DNA of 15,555 bases. It comes from SIAJ01 sp036266155 (GTDB lineage Bacteria > Planctomycetota > Planctomycetia > Gemmatales > Gemmataceae). The notes below the pieces were generated by a model. That model saw only the letters and a program-made list of their open reading frames with translations. It had not been told where the DNA came from and ran no database searches. Positions 7,449 to 14,930 of the stretch are shown piece by piece. The stretch spans positions 1 through 15,555 of the forward strand of contig DATANR010000470.1 of the NCBI GenBank assembly GCA_036266155.1, in the 5' to 3' direction. Each line of letters starts with the position of its first letter. Positions within the stretch are counted from its first letter, which is position 1. Position numbers and translations under genes: made by a program.

Positions 7449-7457
7449 TTGGTTTTT

Positions 7458-7487
7458 GCCGGCGGTTACCCTTGGTCGGCCGCCGGC
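7458..7487. repeat. Hairpin between convergent 3' ends
   Basis: GCCGGCGG (7458-7465) and CCGCCGGC (7480-7487) are perfect 8-nt arms with a 14-nt loop. It begins 9 nt after the SGNH stop codon and abuts the stop codon of the broken nucleotidyltransferase gene at 7466. There is no U tract after the stem on either strand, so it may be a weak or factor-dependent terminator. Confidence 0.4.
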
Positions 7488-8037
7488 CGTACTAATTCCC
7501 TGAGTTTTTCCAGATGTTCTCGTGAGCCATGTCGGTCACACCAGCCTTCCATGTAATTCCAATCAAGATTGTCGGCTTGAACCGCCAAAACGGAGCGTGA
7601 ATCTTCCCAATCTCTGGACCTGCGCGCCCGCTCATACCACCGCAATTTCATCACAACGACGTCCTCAGCCGTTGCGAGCCATACGTCACCTCCGTAGGCT
7701 TTGACGGCCTGTCGTCGGCGAAATCGCTCTTGGTCGAATGGATCGTCAGACAGCTCAAAGAGTTCGATGATGAAGGGGTGGGTCAGAACATCGAGAACAA
7801 ATTTGGTTGTCCCGGTTATCGATTCGATTGCGGCCGTGGATCAAGACGGAACTCGGGTCCCAAGCGCTTTACCAATTCCATCAGTTGACCGGGTTGCAAC
7901 TGCACAACAAGATCGGCATCGTTGGTGGATCGTGGAATGCCGTAATAGTTACTGGAGAGCGAGCCAACGATCATGATGGGGATGCCGAGTTCTCGACTTG
8001 TCTGAACGACCAAGCCGGCAGCCTCCTCGATCATCAT
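7466..8037 (-). pseudogene. Nucleotidyltransferase-fold protein, frameshifted
   Basis: Two frames on the minus strand join into one ~190-aa protein. The first 73 codons (8037 to stop at 7816) carry a DNA polymerase-beta-type nucleotidyltransferase signature: VGSLSS with Gly25-Ser26 and NDADLVV with Asp40 and Asp42. From about 7842 downward the homologous-looking sequence continues in another frame without a stop to 7466: TGTTKFVLDVL, IIELFELSDDPFDQERFRRR, AEDVVVMKLRWYERARRSRD and AVQADNLDWNYMEGWCDRHG. The conserved AEDxxxxKLxW and Arg-x-x-Asp region typical of this fold is intact. One missing base between 7819 and 7842 explains the break. Whether it is a real mutation or a sequence error cannot be decided here. 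The start overlaps the upstream gene stop as ATGA, implying translational coupling. The group resembles MNT/AbiEii-like enzymes, but the exact family is uncertain. Confidence 0.75.
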
Positions 8038-8264
8038 TGGGCATTACTCCAACGGCGCTGCATCGCTACGCGCGCCTTGAGAATAGACATCGCGTCTGAG
8101 TCACTAATCCCAGGGTTCTGAGAGTGGATTCCGGCGAGAGTGATTCGGCAGGCCGATTCGAAGAGTCGCATTCCACTTAGCATTTTTTCAACCGGGTCCA
8201 TCCGACGAGCGCGCTGGACATCCTCCCAGAACAATTCATCACCCGGTCGCTTGATCATATCCAT
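8034..8264 (-). CDS. Small protein upstream of the nucleotidyltransferase gene
   Basis: This is a 76-aa hydrophilic, helix-rich protein with the pattern RPGDELFWEDVQRAR, then MDPVEKMLSGMRLFESACR and a C-terminal ILKARVAMQRRW segment. I do not know a named family, but similar short proteins preceding a nucleotidyltransferase gene are familiar to me from planctomycete genomes (memory, not checked). ATG 8264 has GAGGG about 8 nt upstream; the in-frame ATG two codons later is less well placed. Its stop overlaps the next start as ATGA (8037-8034), so the two are very likely one transcript. A toxin-antitoxin or partner-protein role is possible but unproven. No signal peptide or membrane segment is seen. 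Confidence 0.7.
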   Translation of the reverse strand: MDMIKRPGDELFWEDVQRARRMDPVEKMLSGMRLFESACRITLAGIHSQNPGISDSDAMSILKARVAMQRRWSNAQ

Positions 8265-8335
8265 GGCTTATCCCTCACGCTCTTCAAGCTAATTCTATTT
8301 CATGCGTGATTCCAGACTCAAGAGAATTGACAGAA

Positions 8336-8355
8336 CGGGGGACCGTGGTCCCCCG
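8336..8355 (-). terminator. Probable terminator of ppdK
   Basis: CGGGGGACC (8336-8344) and GGTCCCCCG (8347-8355) are perfect arms; the realistic stem is 8 bp with a 4-nt loop. It lies 16 nt past the ppdK stop codon on the minus strand. The following T tract is poor (TTCTGTCAATTCT), so termination strength is uncertain. Confidence 0.6.
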
Positions 8356-8371
8356 CTGATCGAAGTGCAAT

Positions 8372-11041
8372 CTACTTATTCCCTTCCGCCTTCTGCCCCA
8401 GGGCCGCCTGGGCGGCAGCCAGGCGAGCAATCGGCACGCGGAATGGCGAACAGCTCACATAATCCATGCCGACCGTGTGGCAGAAGTGGACGCTGTCCGG
8501 GTCGCCGCCGTGTTCGCCGCAGATGCCGACCTTCAGGTGTTGGTTGTGCTTCGCCTTGCGTGATTCACGGCCTTCCTTGACGGCGATGTCGATCAGCCGG
8601 CCAACGCCCTTCGTGTCGAGCGATTGGAACGGGTCAATCGGCAAGATCTTCTCTTTCAGGTAGGTCGGCATGAAGCCCTTGATGTCGTCGCGGCTGAAGC
8701 CGAACGTCATCTGCGTCAGGTCGTTGGTGCCGAAGCTGAAGAACTCGGCATCCGCCGCGATGTCGGACGCCATCAACGCCGCACGCGGCAACTCGATCAT
8801 CGTGCCGATCTGATACTCGACCTTCGTGCCCGCCTTCTTGAAGCACTCCTCGATCGTCGCGATGGCCCGCTTCTTCAGGAGCACGAGTTCCTCGGACGTG
8901 CCGATCAATGGGATCATGATCTCGGGCAACACGTTCTTGCCCTTCTTCTTCACTTCGATCGCGGCCTCGATGATGGCTCGAACCTGCATGTCGCCGATCT
9001 CGGGGAAGACAATCGGCAGCCGGCAGCCGCGGAAACCCATCATCGGGTTCATTTCATGCAGTTCGTCGACGCGTTCAAAGATCTTGTCGACGCTGACGCC
9101 GATCTGCTTGGCGACCGCCTCGGCGCCGGCCTTGTTGTCCTTCTGCGGCAAGAACTCGTGCAGCGGCGGGTCGAGCAGGCGAATCGTAACCGGGAAACCG
9201 TCCATCGCCTCGAAGATGCCGACGAAGTCGGCTTTTTGAAATGGCTCGATCTTGGCGAGCGCCTTCTTGCGACCTTCCTGCGTCGTGGAAAGGATCATCT
9301 CACGCACGGCGGCGATGCGGTCGTCGCCGAAGAACATGTGCTCCGTTCGGCATAGGCCAATGCCTTCGGCGCCGAACTCGCGGGCCTTGAGTGAGTCGGC
9401 TGGGCTGTCGGCGTTCGTGCGAATCTTGAGTTTGCGGCTCTTGTCGGCCCAGGTCATCAGGTTGGCGAAGTCGCCGGTCATGCTCGGAGCGATCGTCTCG
9501 ACCTTGCCGATCATCACGTCGCCGGTCGTGCCGTTGATCGTGAGGAAGTCGCCGGCCTTTACCGTGTTCCCGGCGATGCTGATCGTCTGAGCGGCCTCAT
9601 CGATCTTGATCGCCTCGCAGCCGACGACGCACGGCTTGCCCCAACCGCGGGCGACGACGGCCGCGTGGCTCGCCTTGCCGCCGGTGCTGGTCAGAATTCC
9701 CTTGGCGAGGTGCATGCCTGCCACGTCTTCGGGGCTGGTCTCCTTGCGGACGAGCAAGATCGGGTCGTTCGGAAACTTCTCGGCATGTACGACGGCGGCC
9801 TCAGCCGACAGGATCACCTTGCCAGAAGCGCCGCCGGGGCTCGCGGCAATGCCCTGAGCAACCGGCTTCACCTTTGACTTAGGATCAAGCTGCGGCTGGA
9901 GCAGATGGTTCAAACTGTCCGGCGGCACGCGCTTGACGGCCGTCGTTTCGTCGATCAATTTCTCCTTCACCATTTCGACGGCGATGCGTACAGCCGCGGT
10001 GCCGGTGCGCTTGCCACTGCGAGTCTGCAGCATGTACAAGGTGCCATCTTGCACCGTAAATTCGATATCCTGCATCTCCTTGTAGTGTTTCTCAAGCGTC
10101 TGCCGAATGTCCATGAGTTGCTTGTAGACCTTCGGCATCTCGCTATCGAGCTTGGAGATCGGCTCCGGCGTGCGGATGCCGGCCACCACGTCTTCGCCCT
10201 GGGCGTTGATCAGGTAGTCGCCGTAGAAGACGTTCTCGCCGGTGTTTGGGTCGCGGGTAAAGGCGACGCCGGTGCCCGAACCATCGCCCATGTTGCCAAA
10301 AACCATCGCCTGCACATTGACCGCGGTGCCCTTCAGGCCAGTGATGCGCTCGATACGGCGATACTCGATGGCTTTGTTGCCGTTCCACGAGTTGAACACG
10401 GCGTTGATCGCGAGCATGAGTTGCTTGCGTGGATCGTTCGGAAAATCGTCGCCCACGTGTTTCTTGTATACGGCCTTGTAACGCTTCACCAATTCCTTGA
10501 GATCGTCGGCAGACAGATCAGTGTCGAGTTTGACCTTCTTCTCGTCCTTGAGCTTGTGGATCTCGTGCTCGAAGGCCTCGTGCTCGCAGCCCATCGCGGT
10601 GCTGCCGAACATATCGATGAGGCGGCGATAACTGTCGTAAGCGAAGCGCGGGTTGCCGGTCTTCTTGGCAAGACCTTCGACGCTGGCGTCGGTAAGGCCG
10701 AGGTTCAAGATGGTGTTCATCATGCCCGGCATCGACAGGGCGGCGCCGGAACGGACAGAGACGAGCAGCGGGTCAGCCGGATCGCCGAACTTCTTCCCAC
10801 CGAATGCGGCTTCGACCTTCTTGACGCAGTCATCGATCTCGGGGATCGCCGCCTCGGGGATCTTCTTGCCGGATTCGTAATAGGCGGCACAGACCTCGGT
10901 GGTAATCGTGAACCCAGGCGGAACGGGAATGCCGATCTTGCACATCTCGGCGAGGTTGGCCCCCTTGCCGCCGAGCAACTCTTTCATCTTGCCATCGCCG
11001 TCGGCCGTCTTGCCACCGAAGAAATAAACGTGCTTGGCCAT
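8372..11041 (-). CDS. ppdK: Pyruvate, phosphate dikinase
   Basis: This 889-aa protein has the full PPDK layout and catalyses pyruvate + ATP + phosphate to and from PEP + AMP + pyrophosphate in the cytoplasm. The N-terminal ATP-grasp region (about 1-340) has GGKGANLAEM (24-33) and SVRSGAALSMPGMMNTILNL (95-114). The phosphohistidine domain (about 380-510) has catalytic His459 in TGGKASHAAVVARGWG. The C-terminal TIM barrel (about 520-885) has CRTEHMF, GFRGCRLP, SFGTNDLTQMTFGFSRDD (769-786) and the general acid/base Cys841 in GICGEHGGDP. Residue 457, two before the catalytic histidine, is Ala where the regulatory Thr normally sits. ATG 11041 has GGGAGA about 10 nt upstream; the 63-residue upstream extension is low-complexity and non-homologous. 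It is monocistronic. PPDK can serve gluconeogenesis or PPi-linked glycolysis. Confidence 0.98.
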   Translation of the reverse strand: MAKHVYFFGGKTADGDGKMKELLGGKGANLAEMCKIGIPVPPGFTITTEVCAAYYESGKKIPEAAIPEIDDCVKKVEAAFGGKKFGDPADPLLVSVRSGAALSMPGMMNTILNLGLTDASVEGLAKKTGNPRFAYDSYRRLIDMFGSTAMGCEHEAFEHEIHKLKDEKKVKLDTDLSADDLKELVKRYKAVYKKHVGDDFPNDPRKQLMLAINAVFNSWNGNKAIEYRRIERITGLKGTAVNVQAMVFGNMGDGSGTGVAFTRDPNTGENVFYGDYLINAQGEDVVAGIRTPEPISKLDSEMPKVYKQLMDIRQTLEKHYKEMQDIEFTVQDGTLYMLQTRSGKRTGTAAVRIAVEMVKEKLIDETTAVKRVPPDSLNHLLQPQLDPKSKVKPVAQGIAASPGGASGKVILSAEAAVVHAEKFPNDPILLVRKETSPEDVAGMHLAKGILTSTGGKASHAAVVARGWGKPCVVGCEAIKIDEAAQTISIAGNTVKAGDFLTINGTTGDVMIGKVETIAPSMTGDFANLMTWADKSRKLKIRTNADSPADSLKAREFGAEGIGLCRTEHMFFGDDRIAAVREMILSTTQEGRKKALAKIEPFQKADFVGIFEAMDGFPVTIRLLDPPLHEFLPQKDNKAGAEAVAKQIGVSVDKIFERVDELHEMNPMMGFRGCRLPIVFPEIGDMQVRAIIEAAIEVKKKGKNVLPEIMIPLIGTSEELVLLKKRAIATIEECFKKAGTKVEYQIGTMIELPRAALMASDIAADAEFFSFGTNDLTQMTFGFSRDDIKGFMPTYLKEKILPIDPFQSLDTKGVGRLIDIAVKEGRESRKAKHNQHLKVGICGEHGGDPDSVHFCHTVGMDYVSCSPFRVPIARLAAAQAALGQKAEGNK

Positions 11042-11163
11042 TGTCCCGCGTTCTCCCGAATCTGAGTGACGAAAGAGGTGTTGTACGGACGGCGTGAAGG
11101 GGCGGCAAAGGCCGATAGCGAGCGGTCGAATAGGATGGTAGGATGCAGGGGAGGAGGCTGGAC

Positions 11164-11535
11164 ATGGAGACGACGATTGCCGCGGAGATTCAATCGCACG
11201 CCGTGCTCGACTCTGCCGTCCGGAAAGCAAATGAGGTGCTGCTGGGTGCCATCGGACGAGCGAAACACCCGCCGCGTGCCGTTTGGCGAGCGGTGGATCG
11301 ACAAGGGCAGTCGCCAGTCATCGAACTCGAAATGATCGATGAACTCGATTCCGTAACTCGAAGGTTCTTGCCAGAGGAGCTTCTGGATCGTTTTGAATTG
11401 CACTTCAAATTGACAGAGTTATGGGGAGACTTGATTCAAGTTGCTTTTCAAGGGTCGACATCGCGAATGCTCATTGCGCTGCGTGAACTGCGAGAAGAGG
11501 AAGAGAGTCGGGAAGTTCTTCTCCAGGAGGTATGA
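11164..11535 (+). CDS. Hypothetical protein, 123 aa
   Basis: I do not recognise this protein. It is hydrophilic and mostly helical in appearance, with a basic segment GRAKHPPRAVWRAV near residue 38 and an acidic C-terminus ALRELREEEESREVLLQEV. There is no signal peptide or membrane segment. ATG 11164 is preceded by GGAGGAGG about 5 nt upstream, which favours it over the ATG at 11143. It is divergent from ppdK, with a 122-bp gap. The coiled-coil gene begins 2 nt after its stop, and the ribosome site of that gene (AGGAGG, 11525-11530) lies inside this coding region, so the two form an operon. Confidence 0.7.
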   Translation: METTIAAEIQSHAVLDSAVRKANEVLLGAIGRAKHPPRAVWRAVDRQGQSPVIELEMIDELDSVTRRFLPEELLDRFELHFKLTELWGDLIQVAFQGSTSRMLIALRELREEEESREVLLQEV

Positions 11536-11537
11536 GG

Positions 11538-11833
11538 ATGGCCGCCCGCACCCAAGGTGAACGTCTCCAAGTCGTTGAGAAAGAAGTGCTGCGGCACGGA
11601 ATTCAGATTGAGAATCTCGAAGAGAGATCGTTGCGTTGAAAGCGCAGATTCGAGTTCTGGAGGAGAAAGTGGTGGAGTCCGCGGCGAAAGTCGCACTCGC
11701 CGAACAGCGCTGCAAACAGATGGAAAAACTCCTCGACGAAGGCCGCACCCGCCGTTGGCAAGTCTGGCTCGCGTTTCTCGGTGCCGCCATGGGCACTGCT
11801 ACCGCCTTGTTGATCGCAATCATCAAGAAGTGA
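11538..11833 (+). CDS. Coiled-coil protein with C-terminal membrane anchor, split by a -1 shift
   Basis: Two overlapping short frames encode parts of what looks like one ~98-aa protein. The first runs ATG 11538 to TGA 11637-11639 (33 aa, MAARTQGERLQVVEKEVLRH and on). The second is open from 11612 and contains TTG 11636, overlapping that TGA as TTGA, to the stop at 11831-11833 (65 aa from the TTG). If reading moves -1 near 11627, the heptads run on unbroken: LEERIVA, LKAQIRV, LEEKVVE, SAAKVAL, AEQRCKQ, MEKLLDE. A basic stretch and one membrane segment, VWLAFLGAAMGTATALLIAI, follow and end IIKK. The result is a membrane-anchored coiled coil, in layout like small phage XhlA-type or sensory-scaffold proteins; the function is unknown. 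The 3' end overlaps the convergent purF by 11 bp. It may be a broken gene, a sequence error, or two coupled genes. Confidence 0.6.
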
Positions 11834-13481
11834 TCCGCTCGCCGACAATCAACTCGCCGTTCTTGGCATGTCCGGCCACACCATTGCCATTGGGAACACA
11901 AATCTCATACGTGCGGCCGTCGCCCCCCTTCGATTCGTCGCCGGTCACATTGGCCCCTTTGAGAGCAATCTGATAGAGCTGCTCGCCCGCCGGCGTCGGG
12001 TAGTCGCCCGTGATACAGGCCCGGCATAGCCGTTCGTCCTGGATGCCGATGCACTTGGCGACTTCTTCCTGTGGCAGGTACATTAGGCTGTCGGCGCCCA
12101 GTTCCTTGGCCATTCGGTCCTGCTCTTCATCCGTGGGTCGTCGGCCCTTCATGAATCGCGGCGCGAATAGTTCCTTGACCGTGCTCATGTCGATGCCGTA
12201 AAAGCACGGCGCGATAATCGGCGGACACGCGATGCGGACGTGTATCTCTTTGGCGCCGCCGCGCTCGCGGACATGGCGCAGCAGTGACTGCAAGGTTGTA
12301 CTGCGGACGATCGAATCCTCGACCAGCAATACACGCTTCCCTTGCAATACTTCACGCAGGGGTGTGTACTTCAATTTGACTCGATCACTGCGATTCGCGC
12401 CCTCAATGAATGTTCGGCCGACAGCACGATTGCGGATCAGCCCCTCGACTGACGGGATGCCAAGCGAGTGGGCCATTGCATCGGCGGCGGCCTTGGCCGT
12501 ATCGGGCACGGGCACGACGATCGTATCATGGTCGATCGGCACACGGCCTTTTTGCAATTCCATCAAGGCCAGCGCCTGGCCGAGCTTCGAGCGGGTCAGG
12601 TAAACGCTGCGGTCGTCCAGCGAGCTGGCCACATTGGCAAAGTAAATCCATTCGAAGAAGCAATGCGCCGATTTCTGCTTCGGAGCGAATCGGCGTCGCT
12701 GAATTTCGCCGTCGCGAATGATGATCATCTCGCCCGGCTCCAGGAACTCGATTTCCTTGAAGCCAAGGTTCGCCAGGGGAACGCTCTCGCTCGCGGCACC
12801 GAAGAGTGGGCCGTCCTGGGCAAAGCACAGCGGCCGAATGCCCTTCGGGTCGCGGAGGACGACCATGTCGCCCATCGCATTCAAATAGACGATGTTGTAA
12901 GCGCCGTCGAATTGCGTGCTGAGGTGCCGAAAGACTTCAACCAAGTCGGGCCGGTGGTCGTTGCGGTGCTCGTGGGCGATGTAGTGCATGATGACCTCCG
13001 TGTCGTTGTCCCGCGTCAGGTGGTAATCCGACAAGGACAGGAGGTCTTCTCGCAGCTGCCGGAAGTTGGCCAGCTGACCATTAAACCCAAACGCGAACCA
13101 CTTCCACATACAACCGTGCCGGCGCTCGAACGGTTGGGCGTAGGACCGGGTGTTGTCGCCGCACGTGGCATAGCGCACATGGCCGATGCACGCGGCGCCC
13201 GCATGGTCGGCCATGATCTTCTTGTATTTGTCTTCGCGGTTGAGGCGGAAGGCCTCGATGACGGTCCCGATCTCCTTGTAGGTCTCAAGGATCGCCGCGC
13301 GGCCTGGATCGTACGACGTAAATCCTGCGGCCAGCTGTCCACGATTTTGCAGATCAATCAGCATTCTCGGCATGAGCCGAGTGACATTGCGTGGATCGCC
13401 GTCGGGAACGAGGGATGAGACCTTCGGGCCGGGCAGGTGGTAGAGTGCCGCCACGCCGCATTCATGCTGAAGGTCTTCCAT
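11823..13481 (-). CDS. purF: Amidophosphoribosyltransferase (PurF)
   Basis: This 552-aa enzyme makes 5-phosphoribosylamine from PRPP and glutamine, the first committed step of purine synthesis. The N-terminal Ntn glutaminase domain has nucleophile Cys8 in MEDLQHECGV after a short propeptide that would be removed, plus IGHVRYATCGDN (99-110) and NGQLANF (134-140). The phosphoribosyltransferase domain has the PRPP loop VLLVEDSIVRSTT (384-396). Four cysteines match the [4Fe-4S] ligands of the Bacillus-type enzyme: Cys274 (HCFFEWIYFA), Cys426 (APCFYGID), Cys486 and Cys489 (LCRAC). It is longer than the usual ~470-510 aa, with an insertion near residues 17-34 and a C-terminal extension after about 500. 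ATG 13481 places Cys8 correctly; the upstream open frame is not homologous. It is monocistronic, with no other pur gene adjacent. Confidence 0.97.
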   Translation of the reverse strand: MEDLQHECGVAALYHLPGPKVSSLVPDGDPRNVTRLMPRMLIDLQNRGQLAAGFTSYDPGRAAILETYKEIGTVIEAFRLNREDKYKKIMADHAGAACIGHVRYATCGDNTRSYAQPFERRHGCMWKWFAFGFNGQLANFRQLREDLLSLSDYHLTRDNDTEVIMHYIAHEHRNDHRPDLVEVFRHLSTQFDGAYNIVYLNAMGDMVVLRDPKGIRPLCFAQDGPLFGAASESVPLANLGFKEIEFLEPGEMIIIRDGEIQRRRFAPKQKSAHCFFEWIYFANVASSLDDRSVYLTRSKLGQALALMELQKGRVPIDHDTIVVPVPDTAKAAADAMAHSLGIPSVEGLIRNRAVGRTFIEGANRSDRVKLKYTPLREVLQGKRVLLVEDSIVRSTTLQSLLRHVRERGGAKEIHVRIACPPIIAPCFYGIDMSTVKELFAPRFMKGRRPTDEEQDRMAKELGADSLMYLPQEEVAKCIGIQDERLCRACITGDYPTPAGEQLYQIALKGANVTGDESKGGDGRTYEICVPNGNGVAGHAKNGELIVGERITS

Positions 13482-13803
13482 ACTTGGCGGCCTCTCAGGG
13501 TGCGGCGCGATGATGAACGGCGGGGTACTGGCAGTATAGAAATCGACCGGCGCTCGGTTCAAGAACCGTTTGAAAGCTGGTGTGGTATTGCGCTCGTTCG
13601 CCAATGCGATTCGGTCGCGACGAGAATCCCGGTCACGCGGAATGCGCAAGAAGCTCAGGCTGTGCGGGAACTGGCAAGAAGTTCATGTCCAATGGTTGGC
13701 TAAGCCAGCAATCGTGTTCTACGGTCCCAATGGACTATCAAAGTTTGGCGGCGGCGCGGTTCCCATGTGGGGCCCGACAACCGTCATGTCCGGGAGGCGG
13801 CCA
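13482..13803. other. Divergent intergenic region between purF and the Tad-like genes
   Basis: This 322-bp stretch holds the predicted purF promoter at its left end. The plus-strand frame of the first TadE-like gene stays open back to 13570, but that 78-codon extension is basic, has no family resemblance and would bury the prepilin signal, so I treat it as non-coding. A short palindrome TGGCT-A-AGCCA (13697-13707) is present. I could not identify a convincing plus-strand promoter. Confidence 0.5.
13533..13562 (-). promoter_or_regulatory. Predicted purF promoter
   Basis: On the minus strand TTGAAC (13557-13562) and TATACT (13533-13538) are separated by 18 nt. The -10 matches consensus at five of six positions and the -35 at four. 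It lies about 50 bp upstream of the purF ATG. I see no obvious PurR-type box or purine riboswitch in the leader. Confidence 0.5.
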
Positions 13804-14352
13804 ATGCGACTGCACCCCCGCTCGAACGCTCGCCGTCGTGGCGTGGCGGCCGTTGAATTTGCCGTGGTGCTGCCGCTGCTCATGTTGCTGCTGGTCGGCA
13901 TCTGGGAACTCGGCCGCATTATCAACGTTCAGATCATCCTGAACAACGCGGCACGCGACGGCGCTCGACTCGCGGCCCAGGCGAACATCGTCAACACGAC
14001 CGGCGCTTACACGCAGATCAGTTTTTCCACGGGCACTCCGAATATTCAGGGCGCCATCCAGGCGTACTTGAGCGCCGCGGGAATCACGAACCAGAGCGGA
14101 CTCGTGATCGAGTTGCAGTTCATGGAACCGGCCGTCTCGGGTGGGGCGCAGCCGACGGCCAAAAACGCCGACCCGTACACCGGGGTGAAAAATCAGCGTT
14201 TCCGCGTGCGCGTGTCGATCCCTTACGACAACGTCCGCTGGACCACCCTGACGTTGATCAACCCGAGCACGCTCACGGCTGAGGCTTACTGGCAGTGCCT
14301 GGTCGACGATCCGTTCACTGTGAACACGACGCTCCCTGGCTGGTCTCCGTGA
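13804..14352 (+). CDS. TadE-like pseudopilin (first copy)
   Basis: This 182-aa protein has a type IV-prepilin-like N-terminus: a basic leader ending RRG, likely cleavage after Gly13, then VAAVEFAVVLPLLMLLLVG with Glu18 at the +5 position and a single membrane helix. NNAARDGARLAAQAN after the helix is the usual TadE/TadG segment. The remainder is a periplasm-facing domain of unknown detail. TadE-like minor pseudopilins take part in Tad/Flp pilus assembly. ATG 13804 has GGGAGG (13792-13797) with a 6-nt spacer. It is followed 22 bp later by a second TadE-like gene and then a TadG/VWA-like gene, all on the same strand, so one operon is likely. Confidence 0.85.
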   Translation: MRLHPRSNARRRGVAAVEFAVVLPLLMLLLVGIWELGRIINVQIILNNAARDGARLAAQANIVNTTGAYTQISFSTGTPNIQGAIQAYLSAAGITNQSGLVIELQFMEPAVSGGAQPTAKNADPYTGVKNQRFRVRVSIPYDNVRWTTLTLINPSTLTAEAYWQCLVDDPFTVNTTLPGWSP

Positions 14353-14374
14353 CCACCGACCGAGGATCCGGAAC

Positions 14375-14905
14375 ATGTTGCTCCAGCGAAAAAAACAGCG
14401 GCGCGGCGGCGCTACGACCGTCGAGTTCGCCTTCGTCGCGATCCTGCTGTTCCTGATGCTGTTCGGCATCTTCGAGTACGGCCGGTTTCTCTTCGTCTAC
14501 CACATGACGACGAACGCGGCGCGCGATGCCGCACGATTCGCGGCCGTCAAGACCGGTGGCGGCACCATGCCGGGCGAGCCGACCGCGGTGACCACGGCCG
14601 ACGTGCAAGAGGTTTGGCGCAGCGGCATGTTTAATGGCCAGTCCTATGGCACCGGCATGTGCGGCATGGAAAACCAGATCTCCGGCTACGTCGTCAACGT
14701 GTTCGCCGTGCCGGATGCGTCGCTGTATGCGTCCCCGCCGGACCTGACCGCCGCCGGCAAGCCGGCCTGGAACACGGCCACGTTCCATCAGCAAATCGCC
14801 GTTCAGGTGACCGGCAGCTATATGCCGGTTGTTCCGAACTTGCTTGGGTTGAATTCCAGCGTGCCATTCACCGTTACTGTGCTCATGGGGTCGGAAGCGA
14901 ACTGA
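14375..14905 (+). CDS. TadE-like pseudopilin (second copy)
   Basis: This 176-aa protein has the same architecture as its neighbour: basic leader RKKQRRGG, likely cleavage after Gly12, then ATTVEFAFVAILLFLMLFG with Glu17 at +5, a single membrane helix, and the segment TTNAARDAARFAAVKTGGG. The C-terminal ~110 residues are extracytoplasmic, beta-rich in appearance, and not clearly similar to the first copy. The two probably arose by an old duplication and serve as partner minor pseudopilins, as TadE and TadF do in Tad systems; that pairing is inference. A GAGGATCCGGAAC leader precedes the ATG at 14375. Confidence 0.85.
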   Translation: MLLQRKKQRRGGATTVEFAFVAILLFLMLFGIFEYGRFLFVYHMTTNAARDAARFAAVKTGGGTMPGEPTAVTTADVQEVWRSGMFNGQSYGTGMCGMENQISGYVVNVFAVPDASLYASPPDLTAAGKPAWNTATFHQQIAVQVTGSYMPVVPNLLGLNSSVPFTVTVLMGSEAN

Positions 14906-14930
14906 CCGTCCCGTCAGGGAGAGAAGCACC

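Noticed and set aside
7807..8121. Plus-strand open frame across the nucleotidyltransferase cassette
   Set aside because: The minus strand has coupled starts, ribosome sites and fold motifs; this frame has none.
9905..11065. 386-codon plus-strand open frame opposite ppdK
   Set aside because: PPDK is unambiguous on the other strand; the antisense product has no family features.
12468..13418. 316-codon plus-strand open frame opposite purF
   Set aside because: Shadow of the purF frame, without a ribosome site or motifs.
13697..13707. TGGCT-A-AGCCA palindrome upstream of the Tad-like genes
   Set aside because: Five-bp arms are expected by chance at this scale, and no promoter overlaps it convincingly.
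13570..13803. N-terminal extension of the first TadE-like protein
   Set aside because: It would place 78 basic residues before the prepilin leader; a good ribosome site precedes the ATG at 13804.
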